Source of the DNA: Bacillota bacterium
GTDB lineage: Bacteria > Bacillota > Sulfobacillia > Sulfobacillales > Sulfobacillaceae
DNA: 63,940 nt
Direction of reading: 5' to 3'
Assembly (NCBI GenBank): GCA_021797515.1
Contig: JAJZZP010000075.1
Location: 1-63,940 of the forward strand
Below, one piece after another: positions 45,854 to 55,253 of this stretch (position 1 is the stretch's first letter; every line of letters starts with the position of its first letter). The notes beneath the pieces are model-generated. The model saw only the letters and a list, made by a program, of their open reading frames with translations. It had not been told where the DNA came from and did no database searches. The translations under genes and the position numbers were made by a program.

Positions 45854-46735
45854 TTACTGATAGTACGTACGTCGTTGAGAGAGCAGCATTTGCAAGGCAG
45901 TCAGCCCGGCAATAATGATAAAGAGCAGTACTGCCAAGGCTGCGGCAGGACCCGTGCGATAAAACAAGAATGCCAGTTCATACAGCAAGTAACTGGTTGT
46001 GGTGGTCGCGGACATAGGGCCGCCGGCTGTCATCGTGAAAAACTGGGTGAAAGCCTGCAGCGACCCAATCGTGGTGATAATGAGAACAAACAGTGTGGTG
46101 GGAGTGAGAAGAGGCCAGGTGACCGACCAAAATTCCTGCCAGCGATTGGCACCGTCTATCCGTGCCGCCTCTCGCAAATCGGCCGAGATACCAGAGAGTC
46201 CCGCCATAAAAATGATGACATCAAAGCCGAGGCTATGCCACAAAGTGTAAAAAATGACGCCAGGCATGGCCCATCTTTGAGATTGCAGCCAACCTAGTTC
46301 GGGAAGATGAGCCATGTGCAACAGACCATTAATCAAGCCAAATTGGGGATTGAAAATCCAGATCCAGACAATTGAAGTAGCCACCACTGGCGTCACGTAA
46401 GGAGAAAACACCGCCAGCCGCACAAATCCGCGGCCGGCAAATTGGTTCATCAAGGCCATGGCAAGTACCAAGGCCAGGAACAATCCGACGGGTACCGTGC
46501 CGACGACAAAATACAGCGAAATAGCCAGACTATGCCAAAATGTCGACGATGTTAACAGATTGGTATAGTTTTGCAAGCCGACAAAGGTGGACAGTGCGCT
46601 GTTCAGAAAGTTCCAATTGAACAGGCTGATGTAGAGCACAAAAAAGGCGGGACCTAAGGTAAACACCAGGAACACCAGAGCTGCCGGTGTTAAGTAAAGG
46701 TAGGCCGACCGCCGTCGTCGCTCAGTGGCAAACAT
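45854..46735 (-). CDS. Sugar ABC transporter permease, MalF type
   Basis: A 293-residue permease with six helices and the EAA loop DLREAARIDGANRWQEFWSVTWPLLTPTT (about residues 186-214). The N-terminus RRRSAYLYLTPAALVFLVFTLGPAFFV is typical of the UgpA/MalF group. It leads the minus-strand importer operon (permease, binding protein, permease), which diverges from the LacI gene at 46983. Expression is probably blocked by LacI at the operator 46854-46868. Confidence 0.9.
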   Translation of the reverse strand: MFATERRRRSAYLYLTPAALVFLVFTLGPAFFVLYISLFNWNFLNSALSTFVGLQNYTNLLTSSTFWHSLAISLYFVVGTVPVGLFLALVLAMALMNQFAGRGFVRLAVFSPYVTPVVATSIVWIWIFNPQFGLINGLLHMAHLPELGWLQSQRWAMPGVIFYTLWHSLGFDVIIFMAGLSGISADLREAARIDGANRWQEFWSVTWPLLTPTTLFVLIITTIGSLQAFTQFFTMTAGGPMSATTTTSYLLYELAFLFYRTGPAAALAVLLFIIIAGLTALQMLLSQRRTYYQ

Positions 46736-46853
46736 GACACTCCTCCTTCTTGAATGATCGGTGCTGCTATTTGTGACCGGAAGGCTAGCATTCTGCCCGG
46801 TCCAGGTTATGGTTTGATTAAGAATTTCATGAGAAACAATTTACAACAAATTA

Positions 46854-46868
46854 ATGTAAACGCATACT
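46854..46868. promoter_or_regulatory. cre/LacI-type operator for the importer operon
   Basis: ATGTAAACGCATACT fits the catabolite-type consensus WTGNAANCGNWNNCW at every defined position. On the minus strand it follows a TATAAT (46878-46873), so a bound repressor would sit on the importer transcription start. It shares TGTAAACG with the site at 46951-46965. Confidence 0.6.
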
Positions 46869-46950
46869 CTGGATTATAATATAGTTTGTTTAGAATATCG
46901 AGGAAATCTTAGTGGTTTTAAAATAATTACGGCATCGTGATATGATGTGT

Positions 46951-46965
46951 CTGTAAACGATAACA
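46951..46965. promoter_or_regulatory. cre/LacI-type operator for the regulator gene
   Basis: CTGTAAACGATAACA fits the same consensus except for the first base. It lies between a TATGAT (46941-46946) and the lacI ribosome binding site, an autorepression position. Two sites about 97 bases apart could allow looping. Confidence 0.6.
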
Positions 46966-46982
46966 AGGAGAGGACATTAGGC

Positions 46983-48014
46983 ATGCCGCCAACCCGACAC
47001 CAGACAATAAAGGATGTTGCAGAGCGTGCTCAAGTCTCAACCGCCACCGTCTCTCGGGTAATCAACCGCACCGGCAAAGTGCATGCCAAGACTGCGGCCA
47101 GGGTTACCAGAGCGTTGGAAGAGTTGGGGTACGTTCCCAATGCTTGGGCCCGTGCTATGGCAACTGACGGGTCCGATTTAATGGGACTGATTGTGCCTGA
47201 CATTTTAAACCCGTTTTTCGCCGCTATTTATAGTGGATTGAACGAAACCGCCAAACATCGGGGATTGGCGGTGTGGATGGTGGACAGCGGCGACAACCCC
47301 GAAAAAGAACGTCAAGCTTTACACATGCTCGGGCGTTATCGAGCGCAGGGCATTATCATTACCCCCGCGCATCCTGCTGCCAATTTGGCCGCAATTGAGC
47401 GCATTGGAACTCCCGTCTGTCTGGTTGACAGACGTCTGGCTAAAAATCTCTGGGATTTGGTACTAATCGACAACGTCAATGGAGCACGACAAGCCGCGCA
47501 ACTTTTTGTGGCTGCAGGACATCAGCGTATCGCCATCATTGCCGGACCGCAAGACAGTACGCCGGGGGTTGAACGGTTACAAGGATTCGTGGATGCACTG
47601 GCCGCAGAAGGCCTGGACATGCCCCCTGAGTATATTAAGTTTGGTGACTTTCGCCAGGAAAGCGGGTTTTCCCTGGCACGCGAACTGTTGGCGCTAGACG
47701 CTCCCCCAACAGCCATTTTCAGCTGCAACAATCTTATGACCATGGGATTATTGCAGGCGATTCATTCCTATCCTGGGGCAGCGTTAGGGGAAACGGTTGC
47801 AGTAATTGGTTTTGACGACATTCCGATTTCCACCTTGACCGATCCCCCATTGACCGTTGTTTCGCGTCCCATGAAAGAAATGGGGGTGCAAGCGGCAAAA
47901 TTGATTACGGCCCGTATGGAAGCCCCCGAAAAACCTCAGGAAACCGTGGTGCTGGGACCGCAACTAGTCATCCGTGGTTCAGAAAAAATCGCCGGATTGC
48001 TGCGTTGGATCTAA
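46983..48014 (+). CDS. LacI-family regulator of the sugar importer
   Basis: A 343-residue repressor with HTH TIKDVAERAQVSTATVSRVI (about residues 8-27), hinge helix and effector domain (GLIVPDILNPFFAAIYSGL, GIIITPAHP, VIGFDDIPISTLTDPPLTVV). The ATG at 46983 has AAGGAGAGG upstream; the earlier GTG at 46947 falls inside the operator and is rejected. It diverges from the ABC importer and probably regulates both transcripts through the sites at 46854-46868 and 46951-46965. The sugar is unknown. Confidence 0.92.
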   Translation: MPPTRHQTIKDVAERAQVSTATVSRVINRTGKVHAKTAARVTRALEELGYVPNAWARAMATDGSDLMGLIVPDILNPFFAAIYSGLNETAKHRGLAVWMVDSGDNPEKERQALHMLGRYRAQGIIITPAHPAANLAAIERIGTPVCLVDRRLAKNLWDLVLIDNVNGARQAAQLFVAAGHQRIAIIAGPQDSTPGVERLQGFVDALAAEGLDMPPEYIKFGDFRQESGFSLARELLALDAPPTAIFSCNNLMTMGLLQAIHSYPGAALGETVAVIGFDDIPISTLTDPPLTVVSRPMKEMGVQAAKLITARMEAPEKPQETVVLGPQLVIRGSEKIAGLLRWI

Positions 48015-48132
48015 CGGATCCAAAAATGTGGCGGATAATCGCGGATAGGACGTATGGTGTCAAGTGCTCATCACTTAGGGGCACCTTGGCAGAATTTAAT
48101 CAATAAGTGGACACTAGAAAGAGGACGCTCCT

Positions 48133-48804
48133 ATGACACGTTTACTTTTATTTGATTTTGACGGCACATTATATCGCGGTGACGATCCATTTCGGTTTTA
48201 TGCTCAGGCCATGGCTAAACGGATGACACGCGAAGACGGTGTGCGATATTTGGACCAAGTGTTCGCTCATTTAGATGGGGACACCAGCGTGGTTGCGGGG
48301 GACAATTGGGAGGCCGTGGTAAAATTAGCGGAACCAATTGTTCCCGACCATGATGTCTGGCAACAAGCATTTCTGGAAACGCGTGAGTTTATGATGAGTT
48401 CGGAATGCCAACTGGAGGTGCCCCCGTTATTGTTGGATTTTTTGCGCCAGGTCCGGCATCGGGTTGAAGTGGTTGTGGCATCCAACAGTCCTGAACAAGC
48501 AGCGCGACCCTTGATGGAGAAATTGGGGTTGACCGGATATTTTGATCGCATATACTCACAGGCTAACAAACCCTTAGGCTTGGTAACGATTGTCGATCAG
48601 GTGATGGACGGGAAACTCTTGGATCCGGAACAAGTGTATTCCGTGGGGGACAATTACAAAAATGATATTGAGCCTGCCATGCAACATGGATGGTTGACGG
48701 CGCACATTAGTCCTCATGGATATTTCCCCGGTCCGAGCACGGTGCGGGGCCGAAGCATTGAAGAGGTGCTGCCGCACCTTGCCATTTGGGCATTAGCGTC
48801 TTAA
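48133..48804 (+). CDS. HAD-superfamily hydrolase
   Basis: A 223-residue phosphatase-type protein: motif I LFDFDGTLY with nucleophile Asp8 and acid/base Asp10, motif II VVASNS, motif III lysine in SQANKP and motif IV SVGDNYKNDIEPA. The cap is helical (C1 type), as in phosphoglycolate phosphatases. The substrate cannot be told. It is 18 bases upstream of the MBL hydrolase gene, with which it forms an operon; GAGG stands before its ATG. Confidence 0.86.
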   Translation: MTRLLLFDFDGTLYRGDDPFRFYAQAMAKRMTREDGVRYLDQVFAHLDGDTSVVAGDNWEAVVKLAEPIVPDHDVWQQAFLETREFMMSSECQLEVPPLLLDFLRQVRHRVEVVVASNSPEQAARPLMEKLGLTGYFDRIYSQANKPLGLVTIVDQVMDGKLLDPEQVYSVGDNYKNDIEPAMQHGWLTAHISPHGYFPGPSTVRGRSIEEVLPHLAIWALAS

Positions 48805-48822
48805 TGAAAGGAGCGTTACATC

Positions 48823-50085
48823 ATGGCAGAGATTAGTTTTTGGGGTGGGGTCGGGGTCATTGGGTCAAGCAAGATCTTAATCGAACAAGGAGAATGGCGG
48901 GTATTGTTGGATTTTGGTCTTGATTTTGCTCCGGGTGCGGGGTTGTTCCGCAGCGGAGTGACATTGCGTTCTGAACAGGCATTGTATGACCGATTGCGCA
49001 CCGGACAGGTTCCCTTGTTGCCTCACATTTATCGCACCGATGCCATGCACGGGTTTCCCTTGGCCTCTGGATCCGATGGGCACACCGCCCTTTTCATTTC
49101 GCACGCCCACATTGATCATATTGGGTTAACCGGATGGGTGGATCCCACCATTCCCATCTTTAGTGCTCCCGATACCCAACGATTGATGGATGCACTAGCC
49201 CAGGCGGGGGATACCCCGGAGGGCTATGCGCCGACATTGATTCCGATGGAGGAAGGTCAGCCTGTAGAGTGGGGTCCGTTTCGGGTCAGACGCTATCCGG
49301 TCGACCACGACGTGGTCGGCGCATCGGGTTATGCAGTGGAAACAGAAGATGGCGTCGTGGCCTTTACCGGAGATATTCGTCTGCATGGCCGGCACCCGGA
49401 GCTTAGCCAACGTTTTGCTCAGACGGTGCATGGGGCGCGTGCCTTGGTGATCGAGGGAACGACCCTGTCTTTTGGATTTCGCGAAGCACCCCGTACTGAG
49501 GCCGCTGTGGATGAATTGTTTGCCAAGGCACTTAACGACACCCCTGGAATGGTTTTGATGAGTTTATATCCACGAAATCTAGAACGTGTGGAATCATTTC
49601 TGGCTATTGCCCAGCATGCCGGACGCGCTATTTTATGGCCCAACGCGATGGCTGAATTTTTTCGAGCTTGGGGGTTAAAAGACATCTTGGCTTTTGGCAG
49701 TGACGTCGATGTGGCTGCTATTCGATCCAATCCTGCATCATTTATTTTACAACTGACTCCCGAGTTGCTGCCGTGGCTGTTAGAGATGCCGGTGGGACCG
49801 GGTTCGGTGTTTTTGCATGCCAATGGAGAGCCTTTGGGAGTATTTGATCCGAAGTGGGACGTGCTTCAAGACTGGCTGAAGTTTCTTCACATACCGTTTT
49901 GGCCGATAGGAACCGGCGGTCACGCCAGTCCCGATGATTTAAACCGACTGGTGGAATGGGTGCGGCCCGAAATTTTGTTTCCGCTGCACAGCCAAGAACC
50001 GGACCGGCTGATACCCCCTCCAGGAACCATGCGCTGGCTGCCGCAAAGAGGGGGCAGACGATACTCCCTGGGCGGCCGAAGCTGA
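48823..50085 (+). CDS. MBL-fold metallo-hydrolase (RNase J/beta-CASP-related)
   Basis: A 420-residue cytoplasmic metallo-hydrolase. The zinc motif SHAHIDHIGLTGW (HxHxDH at about residues 94-99), VDHDVVGASGYAV, AFTGDIRLHG and the late LFPLHSQEP show the metal sites of the beta-CASP branch that includes RNase J and CPSF nucleases. The CASP cap is shortened and the KH-like C-terminal domain of RNase J is absent, so nuclease activity is only possible. Operon with the HAD gene; AAAGGAG precedes the ATG. Confidence 0.82.
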   Translation: MAEISFWGGVGVIGSSKILIEQGEWRVLLDFGLDFAPGAGLFRSGVTLRSEQALYDRLRTGQVPLLPHIYRTDAMHGFPLASGSDGHTALFISHAHIDHIGLTGWVDPTIPIFSAPDTQRLMDALAQAGDTPEGYAPTLIPMEEGQPVEWGPFRVRRYPVDHDVVGASGYAVETEDGVVAFTGDIRLHGRHPELSQRFAQTVHGARALVIEGTTLSFGFREAPRTEAAVDELFAKALNDTPGMVLMSLYPRNLERVESFLAIAQHAGRAILWPNAMAEFFRAWGLKDILAFGSDVDVAAIRSNPASFILQLTPELLPWLLEMPVGPGSVFLHANGEPLGVFDPKWDVLQDWLKFLHIPFWPIGTGGHASPDDLNRLVEWVRPEILFPLHSQEPDRLIPPPGTMRWLPQRGGRRYSLGGRS

Positions 50086-51348
<1,263 letters not shown>

Positions 51349-51352
51349 AAGG

Positions 51353-51379
51353 GGCGGCGGGAGTAACCCGCCGCCTTTA
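51353..51379. terminator. Bidirectional intrinsic terminator
   Basis: GGCGGCGGG (51353-51361) pairs with CCCGCCGCC (51367-51375) across AGTAA, followed by TTTAT; A-rich bases on the left give a T-run on the minus strand. It separates the convergent sulfoquinovose synthase and peroxiredoxin genes. Confidence 0.8.
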
Positions 51380-51856
51380 TCACTTCCACACTGCGATTTC
51401 TTGCAGCACAGGACCCGGGTCAGGCACGTCAGCAATGTTATGCACGTCGATGTATCGAATTTTGCCAGTTTTGTCGATGCCGATCAGTGCACGTTCCGCA
51501 TATCCCTCTGTACGCAACACGCCGTATAATTGAGCGACTTGGCCATGTGGCCAAAAGTCGGACAACAGAGGGTAGTTAAGATCGCCAAGTGATGCCTCCC
51601 AGGCGGTGTTGCAAGGAACCGAATCCACACTAATACCCAAAACTTGGGTATTTAACCGGTCAAATTCAGGCAGTGCCTGGTTAAATGCCGGCATTTCGTT
51701 AGTTCAGACCGGTGTCCATGCTAATGGATAGAAGAGGAGCAATACATTATGGGTTCCCACATAATCAGAAAGCCGGATTGGTTTTTGATTTTTGGTTGGC
51801 AACTCAAAATCAGGTGCCGAATCTCCAACTTTTAAGGTTTTTGTCGTATTTGCCAC
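51380..51856 (-). CDS. Peroxiredoxin with in-frame TGA at the peroxidatic position (probable selenoprotein)
   Basis: Read with one TGA as an amino acid, the frame gives a complete 158-residue AhpC/TSA peroxiredoxin: VGDSAPDFELPT, FYPLAWTPV-U-TNEMPAF, LGISVDSVPCNTAWEA, YGVLRTEGYAERALIGIDK. The TGA (51706-51704, residue 51) falls exactly where the family has its peroxidatic cysteine (P-x-x-x-T/S-x-x-C). Cys after VDSVP is a likely resolving residue. GTG 51856 has GGAGGG 6 bases upstream. A hairpin directly follows the TGA. Function: reduction of peroxides in the cytosol. Annotation from ATG 51694 would give a false N-terminally truncated protein. Alternative: a nonsense mutation, but no other damage is visible. 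Confidence 0.85.
51667..51706 (-). promoter_or_regulatory. Candidate bacterial SECIS element after the TGA
   Basis: After the TGA (51706-51704), 7 bases separate it from a hairpin AAATG-CCGG-CATTT (51696-51683) with a loop holding GG, at the distance expected of a bacterial SECIS. A second hairpin, CAGGC-AGT/ACT-GCCTG (51679-51667), follows. Bacterial SECIS elements have loose consensus, so structure alone does not prove decoding. Confidence 0.45.
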
Positions 51857-51943
51857 CGATGGCCCTCCTTGACGGTTTTTTTAAGACCAGTCTTACTATA
51901 GCCTATTAGGTGAGAAAATATCGACCAAATTTGAGGAGAAATC

Positions 51944-52570
51944 ATGGTCCCAGTGATTGCAGCATTTGGAATATTGGCCGCAATATTTGTTCTGGTCAGG
52001 ATTGATGGCCAATTTCGCCCCAGACCCATGAAAATGGGGTTAGAGCAATTTTTTCTGACCAATCCGATACGAATGCGTTTTTTTGGCCCTGCTCACGCAT
52101 TGAGCCTGCTGGGGCCGGTGGCCGGTTTGAGTGTTTTAGAAGTGGGCGTCGGAGTAGGGGTGATTTTGCAGGATTTGGCCCAACGCATTGGTTCAAAAGG
52201 GCAGATTGCAGGCTTGGACATTCAGCCGCAGGCTCTAGAAAAAACCCGACGGCGGCTTGCCAACATGGGTTACTCGCCAGATTTGCGGTTGGGAACCGCC
52301 AGCGAACTGCCGTGGACCGATGGATGCTTTGAACGTGTGGTGATGATAACGATGTTGGGAGAAGTGCCGGCGGATGAGCGGGTGACTGCGTTAAAAGAGA
52401 TGGCCCGGGTGCTGAAACCGGGTGGGGTCGGGATTGTCACCGAGTTTTGGCCCGATCCGCACTTCATTCGTGAGGCTGACCTTCGAGAATATTGCCGATT
52501 GGCACAACTGGAGGTCGTGGATGCCTATCATGCCCCCATGTTATACAGTCTCCGCCTTATGGCGCACTAA
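51944..52570 (+). CDS. Class I SAM-dependent methyltransferase
   Basis: A 208-residue protein with an N-terminal membrane-like helix (about residues 1-18) followed by a Rossmann methyltransferase: VLEVGVGVGVILQDLA (motif I), GLDIQPQALEKTRRR (motif II), AS-ELPWTDGCFERVVMI and MARVLKPGGVGIVTEF. This is the UbiE/Methyltransf_11 pattern; quinone, lipid or small-molecule methylation is possible. GAGGAG stands before the ATG. It diverges from the peroxiredoxin gene. Confidence 0.83.
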   Translation: MVPVIAAFGILAAIFVLVRIDGQFRPRPMKMGLEQFFLTNPIRMRFFGPAHALSLLGPVAGLSVLEVGVGVGVILQDLAQRIGSKGQIAGLDIQPQALEKTRRRLANMGYSPDLRLGTASELPWTDGCFERVVMITMLGEVPADERVTALKEMARVLKPGGVGIVTEFWPDPHFIREADLREYCRLAQLEVVDAYHAPMLYSLRLMAH

Positions 52571-52657
52571 AGGTCCCTAACATGGTATAATCGGGAACCG
52601 ACAAGGCAGAGCCTGGCACTGTGCCTAGATGGCAAAAATATTTAAGAGGCGATGGCT

Positions 52658-52999
52658 ATGAAACAAATAGAGAAGCCGTGGGGTTATGAGATTTGGTGGG
52701 CTGTGACAGAAAAGTATGTAGGAAAGTTAATTCACGTGAATAAAGGACACGCCTTAAGCTTGCAGTATCACAATGTGAAACACGAAAGCATGTACGCGAT
52801 TTCTGGTGAAGCCATGCTGTCGATAAATGGGGAAGACCGCCACTTTGGACCCGGAGATGCGGTAGATATCGCTCCCCTGACTCAACATCGATTAACGGCC
52901 ATTACCGATTTCGAGCTTGTTGAAGTCTCCACTCCGGAACTAGAAGACGTAGTACGTCTTGAAGATCATTACGGACGTCAGGGAACATCGAACCCCTAA
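52658..52999 (+). CDS. Cupin-domain protein (mannose-6-phosphate isomerase C-terminal type)
   Basis: A 113-residue single cupin. KPWGYEIWWA, KGHALSLQYHNVKHESMYAISGEA (metal ligands H, H, E in the first cupin motif) and GPGDAVDIAPLTQHRL (second motif) match the cupin half of bifunctional mannose-6-phosphate isomerase/GDP-mannose pyrophosphorylase. It may isomerise mannose 6-phosphate, feeding gmd, or act on another sugar phosphate. ATG 52658 is preferred over ATG 52652 because of spacing to AAGAGG. A terminator follows. Confidence 0.8.
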   Translation: MKQIEKPWGYEIWWAVTEKYVGKLIHVNKGHALSLQYHNVKHESMYAISGEAMLSINGEDRHFGPGDAVDIAPLTQHRLTAITDFELVEVSTPELEDVVRLEDHYGRQGTSNP

Positions 53000-53007
53000 C
53001 ATCGAAA

Positions 53008-53037
53008 AGCGGTGGGTCATCGGCCCACCGCTTCTTT
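53008..53037. terminator. Intrinsic terminator between cupin and mrp genes
   Basis: AGCGGTGGG (53008-53016) pairs with CCCACCGCT (53024-53032) across 7 bases, followed by TCTTTT; A-rich bases on the left serve the other strand. It overlaps the last codons of the convergent mrp gene. Confidence 0.78.
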
Positions 53038-54189
53038 TACTTTCAATGCGATTTGGAAAAACGCGTCAGAGGAGGCCGAATGGGGATTGGTCACCGTAAT
53101 CGGCAGTCCCCGATCACCTCCTTCGCGGACGTCAGATTCCAAGGGCACTTGACCCAACAGCGGAACCTTGAACTCGTCAGCCAGCGCTTTGCCGCCGCCT
53201 TGCCCAAAAACCGCAAGTTTTTCGCCATGAGGGCATAGGACGTAAGACATATTTTCAATTACGCCAATGATTTCTTGGCGGGCGCGCGAGGCCACATCCC
53301 CTGCGCGGTGTGCCACACGGGCGGCGACCTCTTGAGGAGTGGTGACCAGTATTAACTTGGCCTTGCGAACCTTTTGCGCAATATCTAGGGCAACGTCGCC
53401 GGTTCCCGGCGGAAGATCTATCAAAAGATAGTCGAGCTCGGGCCAAGCCACGTCGCTGAAAAATTGTTGCAACATTTTTCCCAGCATAGGCCCTCTCCAA
53501 ACGATGGCTTGGTTTTCTTCGACAAACATTCCCATGGAGACCAAAGAAATGCCGTGAACTTGCCAGGGAATAATTTTTTCCTGCTCGTTAGCCTGAGCCT
53601 GACCTTTGGCACCGAACATTCGCCCCTGGCTAAAGCCATAAATGTCCATATCCATGACGCCAACCTGGGCGCCGCTACGGCTCAACGCAATGGCTAAGTT
53701 GGCAGTTACCGTGGATTTTCCCACCCCGCCTTTGCCGCTAGCCACACCAATCACCACGGTGGTGTTAGAATCGGCCATCATGCCGGCTGCTGGTCCTTGG
53801 CCCGGAAGTGGACCAATCACTGGCGCCTTGGTGGTTGAAGCGGCTCCATTAGAGGTGGACGCAGCGGCCGCACTATTTTGCGACGCCGATTTTTTGGCTT
53901 GGGCGCTTTGAAATGCGCGGGAAAATGCTTCCCGTCGCTCTGCTTCATTCATCACTCCCAGGGTTACCGTGACCTCATCGACTTCAGGAATTTTCTTTAA
54001 TTCACGATTGACCTCTGAGGTGATCTGCTGATGCAAGGGACATCCTTCCACTGTGAGGGCGATGTCTACCGTAACATGACCGCGGTCGATATTTACCTCG
54101 CGGACCATGTTTAGCGCTACAATACTCTGGTGCAGTTCGGGATCGTGTACCGAGTCCAAAGCTCCTAAAACTGATCGTTGATCTAGCAT
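53017..54189 (-). CDS. Mrp/NBP35-family iron-sulfur cluster carrier ATPase
   Basis: A 390-residue protein: N-terminal DUF59/MIP18-like domain (DPELHQSIVALNMV, about residues 14-27), a flexible alanine/serine linker near 100-130 and a deviant Walker P-loop GKGGVGKSTVTANLA, MDMDIYGFSQ and LIDLPPGTGD. It carries Fe-S clusters to apoproteins. The usual CxxC that binds the bridging cluster is reduced to one Cys in LCPHGEK. ATG 54189 has GAGGTGG 5 bases upstream. It lies 20 bases after the separate MIP18-type gene, its natural partner. Confidence 0.9.
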   Translation of the reverse strand: MLDQRSVLGALDSVHDPELHQSIVALNMVREVNIDRGHVTVDIALTVEGCPLHQQITSEVNRELKKIPEVDEVTVTLGVMNEAERREAFSRAFQSAQAKKSASQNSAAAASTSNGAASTTKAPVIGPLPGQGPAAGMMADSNTTVVIGVASGKGGVGKSTVTANLAIALSRSGAQVGVMDMDIYGFSQGRMFGAKGQAQANEQEKIIPWQVHGISLVSMGMFVEENQAIVWRGPMLGKMLQQFFSDVAWPELDYLLIDLPPGTGDVALDIAQKVRKAKLILVTTPQEVAARVAHRAGDVASRARQEIIGVIENMSYVLCPHGEKLAVFGQGGGKALADEFKVPLLGQVPLESDVREGGDRGLPITVTNPHSASSDAFFQIALKVKEAVGR

Positions 54190-54209
54190 CGCGGCCACCT
54201 CAAGTTCAA

Positions 54210-54518
54210 TTAAAATCCTAATAGACGCCGACCTTCGTCGGTCAGCATGTCGGGAGTCCATGGCGGACTCCAAACGATGTCCACATGTGCTTCTATAACT
54301 CCATCAAGCGTCTCAATCGCCATTTCTGCGGTCCGTGCAATTGTATCATGCATGGGACACCCCGGGGCCGTCAACGTCATTTGCACTCGGACCTCGCCGG
54401 TTGGGTTGATGTCGACATCGTACACCAACCCTAAGTCCACGACGTTGACGCCGATTTCAGGGTCGGTTACTTCTTTTAATACTTCGAGTACGTCTTCTTT
54501 GGTTGCTGTTAAGGCCAT
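54210..54518 (-). CDS. MIP18-family (SufT/PaaD-like) Fe-S assembly factor
   Basis: A 102-residue DUF59 protein: EVLKEVTDPEIGVNVVDLGLVYDV at the start, LTAPGCPMHDTI with the conserved cysteine, and VDIVWSPPWTPDMLTDEGR at the end. Members help mature iron-sulfur proteins. ATG 54518 has GGAGGAC upstream. It heads the mrp operon. Confidence 0.9.
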   Translation of the reverse strand: MALTATKEDVLEVLKEVTDPEIGVNVVDLGLVYDVDINPTGEVRVQMTLTAPGCPMHDTIARTAEMAIETLDGVIEAHVDIVWSPPWTPDMLTDEGRRLLGF

Positions 54519-54764
54519 CAATTGTCCTCCTTCGGTTACCGGATCTTAGGGGTCAAATTCTGAGCGATACACTCAGTATTATACCGCTTTTTTGCCAAAT
54601 CTCGCAGGATGCGGTCAACTTTGCTATTACCCAAAATCGGCGCGCACGAGATGCTTAATTTTTACGGAAACGGGAAAACTGGATGCAGAGTATTATTTTG
54701 CCACCTCTGCCGTTGACTAGGCTATCTTTGATTGTTCACTTTAGGGCAGGAGGGGTCGCAACAA

Positions 54765-55163
54765 ATGGAGCGCAAGAATCGGCGGGCACGTGTAAGGTTA
54801 TGGCAACTCATGTGGTGGAGTCTTCGATTAAACTGGTCACGCAATAAAATTAAGAGACGTCGAGCACGACAAAAAATTGCTGTCATGCTTGAGACGCGGT
54901 GGCGATGGCTTGCCAATGAGTCCCCAACCGTTCCCGAATCCGGGGTGGTGCACGCACTGTGGCTCGGTGCAGCATTGGCAGCCCGATCGGAAATGCGCTC
55001 TCAGAAAATGTCGCGAGTCAAGCGCTTATTCGTGTTAGCGCTCCGCCTGATGGGTAAAAACAACAGCCGTGCCATACTGTCTGCCTATTTCGCCTGGGTT
55101 TGGCTCTGGGAAGCTGCCTCTGGAACCGGTGCTGTGAGTTCTCCAATGCAAAGCCAAGTCTAG
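54765..55163 (+). CDS. Unknown basic protein
   Basis: A 132-residue, very basic protein rich in Arg and Trp at its N-terminus (RLWQLMWWSLRLNWSRNKIKRRRARQK). A later helix (about 95-120) contains LSAYFAWVWLWEAA. I recognise no family. AGGAGGGG lies about 11 bases before the ATG. It precedes an exported protein and the quinoprotein pair on the same strand and could be a membrane-associated accessory. Confidence 0.5.
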   Translation: MERKNRRARVRLWQLMWWSLRLNWSRNKIKRRRARQKIAVMLETRWRWLANESPTVPESGVVHALWLGAALAARSEMRSQKMSRVKRLFVLALRLMGKNNSRAILSAYFAWVWLWEAASGTGAVSSPMQSQV

Positions 55164-55253
55164 GCGCCAATACTTGGTATCGCCAAGTGAACGCCCGAAT
55201 GCTTCGCTATGATGATACAATGACTGGAGATGGCGAGACAGGGGCGAATATGA

